DNA of 64,000 nucleotides from Myrmaecium sp. VS I D KN 1 (lineage: Eukaryota > Ascomycota > Dothideomycetes > Valsariales > Valsariaceae). The translations under genes were made by a program, and so were the position numbers. This document shows positions 32,001 to 40,433 of the stretch, one piece after another. The stretch is from NCBI GenBank assembly GCA_019775845.1, contig JADQAV010000018.1, positions 875,044-939,043 on the forward strand. Reading direction: 5' to 3'. Each line of letters starts with the position of its first letter. Position 1 is the stretch's first letter. The notes below the pieces were generated by a model, which was not told the origin of the DNA, ran no database searches, and saw nothing but the letters and a program-made list of their open reading frames with translations.

Positions 32001-32988
32001 AAATCGAGAGTCCTTTGCCCAGCTCATCTCTGATCCTCTCCACCCACCTTCCCGCCCAGCCTCCCCACGCCCCGCCGGTTCCCGTGATCACTTGCACGCC
32101 TTGCAACTGATCGCACTCCTCGACCCACCATCGCAGGTCGCGGTCCAGTAGGTCCTCGGCGGCATCCATTTCCTGGAAGAGCTCCGCGCCGGTGGAGTAC
32201 TGGTTGAAGGTGTTGGTGCTGGGGGTAGAGGAGGACAGGGAAGGGGAGAGGGGAATTAGGGATTTGGGGTGGTAGAACAGGTGGTTGTAGTCGGACCAGT
32301 AGCGGACGGTGGAGGGAGTGAGCGGCGTGGGCGTCTCGCCGGCGTTGAGTGAGGTTTGATATGGCGATGGGGTGATAGGAGGGGCGCGGATTGGAGTTGA
32401 AGATGGGTTGTTCCTATAAGCATGTTAGCTTCTTTTCGAGGTAGGAAAAGGATACTCCAGTTGACTCGTGATCTTCTCAAGATATGACATATGCTCGAGG
32501 CATGGTGTGGTTGAGATAGACAGGAGGTCGAGGGAAAGAAATCGATGACATAAAAGTAACAGTTTTCTTCACGGCATCGACATGACACAGATCCGACAAG
32601 ACATAAAGAAAGAAGAGGAAAGTCACTGCCATCCGGACAAAAGCAAGAGATCTCGAACGACAAGAAGTAGAAGCTGCACAACTCACCAAACTCCCTGCCC
32701 CATATCCTCCCCGACACCCTCCTCCTCATACAAGCCGGCGCCGCCTCTCAGCCCGCCAAAGGACTCCTTCAAGTCGTAGATCAGCGCGCGGGGCGTGAAC
32801 GTGTCGCTCCCATCCGGAGCGATCCCCGGGCGGAAGTGCACGTCGTGATCCACCGGCGGTGGCGGCCGCGCGTCGCCGGTCTCGTCTTCCGAGGTCGAAT
32901 AGGTGAAGTAGGATTCTTGCGTGTTCCAGAAGTGGGTGCCGAGGTGGTTGGCCGCGCTGCCGAATTGCAGGGTGAGGATTTCGTGCAT
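29025..32988 (-). CDS. DML1: DML1/misato family mtDNA-inheritance protein
   Basis: Model: exons 32988-32687, 32413-31960, 31895-31213 and 29316-29025, 576 aa. The introns are 273 bp (GTGAGT...TTATAG), 64 bp (GTAACA...CGCAG) and 1896 bp (GTACGT...AACAG). Dml1/misato proteins are tubulin-like factors at the mitochondrial surface, needed for mtDNA inheritance and morphology. The start [20 protein letters not shown], then [21 protein letters not shown] and [11 protein letters not shown] form the conserved misato segment. Exon 2 holds [19 protein letters not shown] and [19 protein letters not shown], then the [10 protein letters not shown] loop. Exon 3 has [12 protein letters not shown] and [11 protein letters not shown]. 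The last exon supplies [19 protein letters not shown], which family members carry directly after the charged region, so the 1.9-kb gap is read as an intron. All junctions keep phase. Confidence 0.88.
29317..31212 (-). other. Oversized DML1 intron (1,896 bp)
   Basis: Bounded by GTACGT at 31212 and AACAG ending at 29317, about 20-30 times the usual intron length in this window. It contains no obvious transposon termini, but it does hold a small antisense ORF near its 5' end (listed separately). The other frames inside it lack coding character. Confidence 0.65.
30946..31134 (+). CDS. Candidate small membrane protein inside the DML1 intron
   Basis: A 62-codon frame antisense to DML1 and wholly inside its large intron. 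It begins [19 protein letters not shown], a likely membrane span, followed by a basic, charged tail ([20 protein letters not shown]). Third codon positions are mostly G or C, as in the real genes here. Just upstream in frame there is GVFGFGAGI, preceded by a stop, so a 5' exon could exist but I could not define one. I do not recognise the family. The bias may also be chance in GC-rich DNA. Confidence 0.22.
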   Translation: MAGGIVLFVLLAGRTVLAVLRARLVPEEKGTGMRTRMKRRQESEERFGRGWIGKDGANGGDV

Positions 32989-33761
32989 GATGGATGATGG
33001 ATGATGATGTTGAGGGTTTTTTTTTTTCTTCTGTCGTCGTTCTTATGCCCGGTAGACGTTGACTTCTTCTCACTTTTTCCTTCTCTTTTTCTCTCCCCTT
33101 CTGAGGTGCGAGGGGAATAAGTGGACAGGCGGGTGGTGGGAAAGAGTGTGGAGTCCTGACGTTTTTTCGACGGTGTGGGGATCGACCTCAGGGTCCAGAA
33201 GGCTGCGACATGTGGGGTCAGTCACCTATCTACATGCAACGTTTGATATTATATTCGAAGAGAGAGTTTTTCCAAATAGTATATTTGAAAATTTTGGCTG
33301 ATTCTGAAGCATTCTTGGGCTTGTTTCTCGGTCGCTTGGGGTACGAACTCCATAATTGGTGTTAGTAATACATTTTTGGGAGTTTCTATTTCTTTTTGCA
33401 AAAATTGAAGGACAGAATCAAAACTGGAAACAGACTTGTTCTTACGGCAATTAGCAAACACTCCTGTTATCATATTTCTGATCCCCTGGCCAAGCTATAA
33501 CCTCAGAGACGCCCCTTGATACGCTGCAACATTGTATGTTACAATACAACCCGGTAGTTGGGTCTCTGCATTGACATGCTACCAAAGTATCACCATAAGA
33601 TTTATACGTTGTCAAGATGAATGATCTGAGAAAGACATGATCGAGAAACTGACTGCTTTATGAACACGAGGAATAGTTTGTTGGTTGGATAGAATAGTAA
33701 CTTCCTCTACTCTCACAATTGCATAGCTAATCGATTCCACACCTCAACCTCACATCTTCAA
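32989..33761. other. Spacer between DML1 start and DRS1 end, partly AT-rich
   Basis: The first 230 bases look like ordinary GC-rich promoter sequence of DML1. From about 33235 to 33735 the composition drops to visibly AT-rich. That part contains a 75-codon frame on the minus strand (33473-33249, beginning MITGVFANCRKNKSVSS) whose codon use is unlike the neighbours. I do not recognise the peptide, and it may be a fragment of an inserted sequence. Confidence 0.35.
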
Positions 33762-36255
33762 TCACCTTCTTCCCTTCCCACCCCTCGGCTTACCCGCCGG
33801 CTTCCCCATCGGCTTCCCACCAGCCTTCTTACTCTGCTTCTTCAGCGCCTTCAAGTTCTCCACCGCACCCTTACCATCCCGTTCCGCCCTCCCCTTCTTC
33901 CACACCCTTCCCCCCATCTCATCCCGCGACTCGAGCTTCTTCTTCTCCTTCCCACTCAACTTCCTCTTCTTCTCCTTCCCACCACCCTCATTCAACTCCT
34001 TCAGGCCGGCCAGCTTCGCCTTCTTCTTATCCTGCTCGCTCTCGAACCACGTCCGCTTCGGCCGGCCCATGATCTCGTCCTGATGCACCACCAGGTTCTC
34101 GCCCTTGCGCACGTCCCGCTCCACCTGCGCCAGCGCCCGCTCCTCCTTCTCCTCCTTCAGGATCTCCTCCACCTCCTCCTCCATCGCCTCCAGCTTCTTG
34201 CCCCACGCGTCCGCCACCTCCGCCGGCACCTGTCGACTCACGACCTTGGCGCCTTGCTCGCGCGCCGCCTTGACGGCGGCCTTGACGACCTTGCGGTCCG
34301 GCTCCGCGGCGAGCGTGCAGGAGCGACCCGTGCGGCCGGCACGCGCGGTACGACCGACACGATGGACGTAGATCTCGTGCGACTGCGGGGCCTCGTAGTT
34401 GATGACGGTGGAGACGTTCTTGATATCCAGACCACGGGAAGCCAGATCGGTGGCGAGGAGGAAGGAGGCGGTGCCGGAACGGAAGGCCTCGACGGCGGAA
34501 ATACGCTGGAACGTGGTCAGTCGACAACTCTTACTGATTCTGCAGTGTGAAATGACTTACCTGCTCCTGGCTCATACTACCATGGAGCTCAGCGGCCTTG
34601 AGGCCACAGAGACCGAAGATGATACGGACACGGTGAGCCTCCTTCTTCTGACGGAAGAAAATGATGACGCGGTCCGTGTAGACGGTTTCGCAAAGATGCA
34701 TGAGGTAGGCGAGACGAAGCTTCTCACGACCGGGGCGCAGACGCAGGAATTCCTGCACCAATCCAGAGGCGGACTGCTTCTTGGAGTCGACCATGAGACG
34801 GACAGGCCGGTTCAGACCGACACGAATGAGCTTATCGACGGTGTCGGTCATGGTGGCGGAGAAAAGCATTGTTTGACGGGATTTGGGGATCGTGGTCAGG
34901 ATCTCGTTCAGCTCGTCCGCGAAACCGTCTTCCAGCATCCGGTCGGCTTCATCGAGCACGAGGATTTCCAGGGTGTCGACGGCGAAGCTGGGGGAGTTGC
35001 GCATGTGATCGATGAAACGACCGGGCGTGGCGATGACCACGTCCGGGCGCGTCTTCAGGACTTGCTCTTGCTCGCGGAGGCTGAAACCACCGACGATCTG
35101 GGCAAAGGTGATATCGGTGAAGGCGGCGAGCTTCTTGGCCACGTTGAAACACTGGACTGCCAGTTCACGAGTGGGCATGAGGATGGCGACTCTCGTTGTG
35201 GGAACCTTCTTCGGACGGTAGAGAAGACGCTCGAGGATTGGAATCATGAACGCAGCCGTTTTACCGGAACCCGTAACGGCACCACCGACGACATCCTTAC
35301 CCAGCAGCGCGACAGGGATGGTCTTTTGTTGGATAGGTGTGGGCTCGGTGAAGCCGATCGAGGTGAGGCCTTTGAGGATGGGTCGCGAGAGCGAGAACTG
35401 CTGGAAAGATCCTCCGGCCTTCGAGTTTGCCGGCTTGTGGCCATCGACGTTCTCCTCCTCCGGGGCAAAGAAGTCTGCTCGCTTCTTAGCTTCCTCCGGA
35501 TCTTCTTCTTCGTCTTCGGATCCAGACTCGTCGGAGACTTCGTCGTCTGGGTGTGCCACGGGAGGTGCGACAGACTCATCAGAGTCCGATTCATCGGAGA
35601 AGTCAGAATCTTCGTCCTCGTCCTTCTCCTCATCCTCTTCGCCATCACTCTCATCCTTGCTATTGGCGCCCATGCCAAATCCGTCCTCCGCCAAATACTC
35701 ATCCTCTTCCTCATTGTCAAAGCCAGTGAACTCCTCAGCTTCACTCTCATCCTTGTCAGCCTCCACATCACCAGCCGTCTTCCCCTCAGCCTCCGCCTTC
35801 GACTTTCGCCGTCTCGCAATAATCTCATCGATATCCACCGCCTTCTTATCACCTCCCTTCTTCTCCAGCTCTTCCTTCTTGCTCAAGCCCCAGCCATCAA
35901 AGTCCTCCACCACACCAGCATCCACATCGCCAATCTGGAACTCGAAGTCCGAGGCCATCGCCCCGTCGTCCTCGCCGTCATCCATCCAGTTGCGCTCTTC
36001 CTCAACCGCATCTTCTTCCGCGGACTCTTCGCCGCCGTGCTGCTTCTTGCCCGCTTTCTTCCCCTTCTTATCCTTCTTGCTCTTCTTCGAGGCTTTGCCA
36101 GCTGCAGTATCCTTGGCCTCCGAGTCCCGCTTGCGCTTCTTGCTCGGCGCTGCGGCCGTCGTTTCGTCTTCGATCTCCTCGAGCTCGACCTCATCGTCGT
36201 CGTCGATGGTGAAGACGAAGTCGTCCTCGACCGATTTGCGCTTGACGCCAACCAT
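33762..36255 (-). CDS. DRS1: DEAD-box ATP-dependent RNA helicase Drs1
   Basis: Model: exons 36255-34561 and 34505-33762, intron 34506-34560 (GTAAGT...TTCCAG, 55 bp), 812 aa. Drs1 is a nucleolar helicase of 60S subunit assembly. Residues 1-280 are acidic with Lys-rich nuclear signals, as in the family. The core has the Q motif ([10 protein letters not shown], about 300-311), motif I (AVTGSGKT, 326-333), Ia (PTRELA, 361), Ib (TPGR, 410), II (DEAD, 435-438), III (SAT, 466), V (SRGLD) and VI ([10 protein letters not shown]). Exon 2 gives the rest of the C-terminal RecA lobe and a basic tail ([15 protein letters not shown]). The start [13 protein letters not shown] is preferred to an in-frame ATG at 36348, whose 31 extra residues look like leader. 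The tail is longer and more basic than the core requires, which is usual for Drs1. Confidence 0.95.
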
Positions 36256-36741
36256 GTCTTCGGAAAACGGGTTAGAGAAAAGGGAGGGATAGGTAATTCG
36301 AAAGATGTTTTCCGCTCTTCGCGACGGTTGCGCTGCTGCAGCCCGCAAGGGAAAAAAAGTTGGGTGCAGCTGCCGTTCTGCCGGCGCTAGGGCTGGGCGG
36401 TGACAGCGGAAGAGCCCCCGGACCCTGTCCCATCCATTTACGCCTGAAGAACAAGGCAGCTATATCTTTTGTATCAAGTGAAATCCTGATGAAGCACATA
36501 CTGTAGGGAATAATTGTAGATATTCGAACGACTCATAATCTATGGGCTTATATATGGCAGTATTGGTAAGGGGTCAAGCCAAGTATCAGGACAGCCTTGT
36601 ACCTGCTGGTCTGGCCCACACAATGCCATATTGACACCCTCTTGCAACTCTTCTCCTGCGTTCTGTCCCAGGAAAGCTGGCATTCGTCTTACTATGTTAT
36701 GCTACGTAGATTTGAAGATTCGCACCTTCATGTAAGTCACC
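36256..36741. promoter_or_regulatory. DRS1 promoter / PRP18 3' flank
   Basis: Nearly 500 bases between two genes on the same strand, with lower GC near 36500-36720. It should contain the DRS1 promoter and the PRP18 3' end. No coding signal is present. Confidence 0.4.
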
Positions 36742-37871
36742 TCATCCCATCAACTGCAGCTGGTCATCAGGTGGCCACCTGGTCTGCGCGAAGCTCAAAC
36801 ACCTCTTGATGCTCTGAAGGTACTTGCGAGTCGTCTCATCGCTCATGATATGCGCCGCCTTATCCGTCTCGTGTAGCTTCTCTCGCGCGGAACGTTCGTG
36901 GATACCCACCATGGTCACACCGATGGGCCAGGCGCTGTGATCTATTAGCCGTTGTAAAATAGCATCGGGGTGGGATAGACTCACGCTTTGCCAATGCTGA
37001 GCGTGAGATAGCCGTCGTTGGCATCCACATATCTCCTTTCCTGCGCCGCCTTGACGATGCCCACTACGGGCTCGAGAACGGAGTCCTCAATGTCATTCTT
37101 CTCCAACTTCCGGAACAGCGGCTTCATGTTGTCCTTCGCCTGCACCATGGCGTTGAAAGCCTGCTTGCCCTGGAAGCTCTCCTTGACATGTTCCGGCCGC
37201 TGAGCAAGCGCGATCTGCCACTCCTTAAGCACCATATTGAAGTACGACGTGAGCTGGCGGTAGAGGTACTTGCGGCCCACCTCGTCCTTGGGCACCTTGT
37301 CCGGAACCTTCATATCCGCTTCGAGAACCGGCTCGAGGTATGTCGGGATCGGTCCTTCACTGAGCACCGGGGCATTCCTCTTCGCGAGAATCTTCCGGTA
37401 TCTCCTCAGCCGCCCTCGATGCGACTCGCCGAACAGCGTCACCGGCTCGCCCATCTCCCGCAACTTGGCCACCAGCTCTTCGTCGGGCAGATCCTCCTCG
37501 CCCTCCTCGAGCGGCGTGCCCTCCTTCCCATCCCTCTCCGGAAGCTCTGGCAGCCCCAGTCGTCTCCTGCGTTCCCGCTCCTGTTCCCGCTCTTCCTCCT
37601 CCCGGAGCTTTCTCGATTGCTCCGCCAGCCTTCGCCGCTTCTCCTGGCGTATGGCCTCCTTCTCCGCCTCCTCCTCCTCCGCTTTGCGCTTCCTCTCTAG
37701 CTTCTCTAACCGTGCAGCCTCCGCGGCTTTCTGCTCCGCATAGTATTGCTCTCGCCGCTGCGCCTCGATCTCGGATCGCTTGAGGTATTTCTTCGTGCCG
37801 TCGCCGGCCTTCGCAGGTGCTTCCGCTTTCGCCTTGTTGATGTGCTTGGACATAAGACTTGCGAAATCCAT
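36742..37871 (-). CDS. PRP18: Pre-mRNA splicing factor Prp18
   Basis: Model: exons 37871-36985 and 36934-36742, intron 36935-36984 (GTGAGT...TCACAG, 50 bp), 359 aa. Prp18 acts in the second step of splicing, with Slu7 and U5 snRNP, at 3' splice-site docking. The N-terminus is a long charged helix (about residues 25-110). An SFM/PRP4-like motif follows (LREMGEPVTLFGESHRGRLRR). The C-terminal Prp18 domain starts around 200 (VGRKYLYRQLTSYFNMVLKEW) and includes FRKLEKNDIEDSVLEPVV and DANDGYLTLSIGKA. Exon 2 adds the most conserved loop (WPIGVTMVGIHERSAREKL) and ends KYLQSIKRCLSFAQTRWPP, the usual family terminus. The length is close to metazoan and fungal homologues. Confidence 0.95.
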
Positions 37872-38275
37872 GGCGTGTGACGGTGTGGCGAGAAATCCGC
37901 CTCTTCTTCGGTGTCGTGTGTTCGTAGAGCTTGAGGTTTCTGGAATGCGACAGTGATGGTTGGGCGCGCCGGTGAGAAGTGACCGCCTTCGTGGGTCGAA
38001 CCGGCAGAAAACGGGCGGAGCCGAATTGCTTCAAGCTTAGCTCCGAGCTACTACTGCAGTCAAGGAAAGACAAGCTCGCCCTTCCGCTTCGTCGCAAACC
38101 ACATCACGTCAAGCCACGACTTTCCATTCTATCTCCAACACATCTCGATACCAACATCCTACATCGCACTCGCTCCGCGCGCGCCAATCCGGACTCGCCA
38201 TATGCCAGTCATCTAACGCGCCTCCTCGCCATTCCACATCGCGTCCAGTGTCCTCAACCAAACCGCAGCGCAACC
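37872..38275. promoter_or_regulatory. Bidirectional promoter PRP18-SAP18
   Basis: Only 404 bases separate the two start codons, so both promoters and leaders must lie here. Both genes encode nuclear RNA/chromatin factors. I see no clear TATA box or named operator. Confidence 0.6.
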
Positions 38276-39244
38276 ATGGCCTATCCCCCGGACGCGAAAG
38301 TCGACCGGCAAACCACGACGCCTTTCCTCCTCAAGCTCTTCTACAAACACAACGCCTTCCACCGGTAAGCCAACCCTTTCCTCCTCCCCCAACCTCCAAA
38401 AAGACTAACCATCGCCCTTCCCTCAACCAGACCAGACGACTTCCACCCCGCGCACCCCCTCCCACGGGACCACGTGCAAATCTACACCTGGCCGACCTGC
38501 ACCCTCCGCGAGCTCACCCACCTGCTGACCTCCGCGCTCCCCTCCCTCCTGCCCTCCCCGGCCATCGGAACGCGCCTCGCCTTCCGGCTCGTCTTCCCGG
38601 ACACCGCCGCCGGCGCGGCCGCCGGCCCCGCCGCCCCGCCCCGCTACCGCGCCAAGGACATCGGCAGCGTCGTCGTCGCCGTCGCCCCGCCTGACACCCT
38701 GCCGGGTCACCAGGAGGACGTGCTGCGGGACCGCGGCGAGGGGGGCGAGGACCGTCGTGATGATGACGATGGCGCCGGCGCTGCTGCCAGCCCGTTGGGC
38801 GGCGCTGAGTACTTGGATGGCGATGCGGATCGCACGTTGGCGTCGGCGCGCTTTGTGGTGGGTGATTACGTCTGCGTGTGCATCTTGCCCCCGGGGCCGG
38901 ATGGGAGCGTGGCCGCGCCGCCGCCGCCGGTGGGTGGCGGACGAGGGGGGATGGGGAGCTTGGGAGCGGGACCGCCGCCCGGCGCGGGTGGGTGGAGGGG
39001 TGGGCGGGAGAGGGAGAATGGCTTTCGGACGCGGGGAGGAGGGGGTGGTGGTAGTGGTGGTGGTGGGTCGGGGAGTGGGAGGTATGAAGGTGGTGGGGTG
39101 CCGGCGGGTGAGTGGAGGAGAGGGGAGGTCCCCGGCGGCCCGGCCTCGGATCGGTATGGCGGTGGTGGGTATGCGCGGGAGAGGGATGGGTTTGGGGGTG
39201 GTGGGTATCGGGCCCGCGGAGGGAGGAGAGGGAGAGGGTATTGA
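38276..39244 (+). CDS. SAP18: SAP18 family protein with Gly/Arg-rich tail
   Basis: Model: exons 38276-38364 and 38431-39244, intron 38365-38430 (GTAAGC...AACCAG, 66 bp), 300 aa. SAP18 is a subunit of Sin3 histone-deacetylase complexes and of the ASAP/PSAP complexes that join the exon junction complex. The family core is clear: VDRQTTTPFLLKLFYKHNAF, then (after the splice) PDDFHPAHPLP, VQIYTWPTCTLRELTHLL, GTRLAFRLVFPD, then the late strands RTLASARFVVGDYVCVCILP. The core ends near residue 180. The last 120 residues are an unusual Gly/Arg/Tyr-rich RGG-like tail (GGGYARERDGFGGGGYRARG). Metazoan SAP18 is about 150-170 aa, so this protein is nearly twice as long. A loop inside the core is also expanded with Ala/Gly/Asp. 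Confidence 0.9.
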
Positions 39245-39836
39245 TGATGGGCTGAACGGCGTGAGGGTTGTCATACGTTTGATACCGTTGAAGGAGGATT
39301 GAGGTTCGGCGAGATGGATCGGTGCTACCACCGTACCATGACGGTTGCTCTAGTCCGGGGACATCGAAGGCGATCACAGGTGCAGAACTGGCCATGCATG
39401 TCGCTGTGGAAGCATACAATATCAGCATGGAAGAGACCTTCCGTCCATCTGCGAATCGGCAGGCGAGTCAAGCGGGTCGAAGAAGGGATGTACCCGGAGT
39501 AGTAGCTGCGCGGGATGAAGAACACTTATTGTGATGTAGAAAAAATATCGAGGAGAAATATGGACAAGAACGAGATAAAAAAAGACAAGTTTCATTTCCA
39601 TCCATTGATCGCCACCCAAACAGAAAGGAAAAATCGTCTGAGCGATTGGACCCAAGTGTTCCGCCCGGATCGGTTCCCAAGTCTCTCTCAACAGAACAAA
39701 AGTAAAAAGCCCACTTCATCATCGAACATCCAAAACCCTTATCACCCAGCATGCCTTCGCGTTTCCAATTCAAACAAACCACACACCCATCTCTCCCCAC
39801 CAAAGGAAACTCCCCCCAAAACCCTCTGATCCCCCC
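39245..39836. other. Convergent 3' region
   Basis: This lies between the converging ends of SAP18 and the 198-aa gene. It is moderately AT-rich at 39500-39620, and no coding signal is seen. Confidence 0.4.
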
Positions 39837-40433
39837 TCACAAACCCACCACAGCCGCCACCTCCTCCCTCCCCACCCTCGGCCCCAAGCCCACCGCCAGC
39901 TGCCTGCGGCCCTCCACCCCAGCCCCAGCCTCAGCAGCATCCACATCCCAATACGCCCAGCAATACGCCAGGTCCCCCACGTGATGGGGTTCCTCGGGGC
40001 GACTGAGGCGCGCGAGCACCGTGCGCACCTCCGCGTCCTCCCAGACCCGGTTGGCAACGTCGGCGTCGTCGCCCTCCGGCACCGCACTGTCGTGCCGCTT
40101 GTGCGTCCCCGTGCTGGAGGGGAAAGATGAGGAGGAGGAAAGGAGGCAGTAGAGTGGCTCTTCTGGGTGGGAGCGTGCGTGCGCGGTGAGGTAGGGGAGC
40201 GCGTCGGCGGCGCGGGAGGAGAGGAGGGCGGTGAAGGTGCGGTAGCTGGAGGAGGAGGAGGGCTGGGACGAGGTGCTGCCGCTGAGGGTGAGGGGAGAGG
40301 CGTCGGTGGCGCCTTTGGAGGGGACGAGGATGGCGGTTGTGGTTGGTGATGGGTTTGGCGTCATTTTTTGCTTGAGGTGGTCGAGGTTGATGTTGAGGGA
40401 GGGGAGATGGTGGGGGAGGATGGCGGAGGTCAT
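39837..40433 (-). CDS. Hypothetical 198-aa protein
   Basis: Single frame from MTSAILPHHLPSLNINLDHL to a TGA. The composition is GC-rich and codon-like. The N-terminal 60 residues are Ser/Thr/Pro-rich. The C-terminal part looks folded: YRTFTALLSSRAADALPYL, then ANRVWEDAEVRTVLARLSRP and HHVGDLAYCWAYWDVDAAEA. I do not recognise a domain. It has no signal peptide and no membrane span. Short introns at either end cannot be excluded. It is convergent with SAP18. Confidence 0.5.
   Translation of the reverse strand: MTSAILPHHLPSLNINLDHLKQKMTPNPSPTTTAILVPSKGATDASPLTLSGSTSSQPSSSSSYRTFTALLSSRAADALPYLTAHARSHPEEPLYCLLSSSSSFPSSTGTHKRHDSAVPEGDDADVANRVWEDAEVRTVLARLSRPEEPHHVGDLAYCWAYWDVDAAEAGAGVEGRRQLAVGLGPRVGREEVAAVVGL

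Noticed and set aside
34399-36390. 663-codon open frame on the plus strand
   Set aside because: It is the antisense shadow of DRS1, whose helicase motifs are unmistakable on the other strand.
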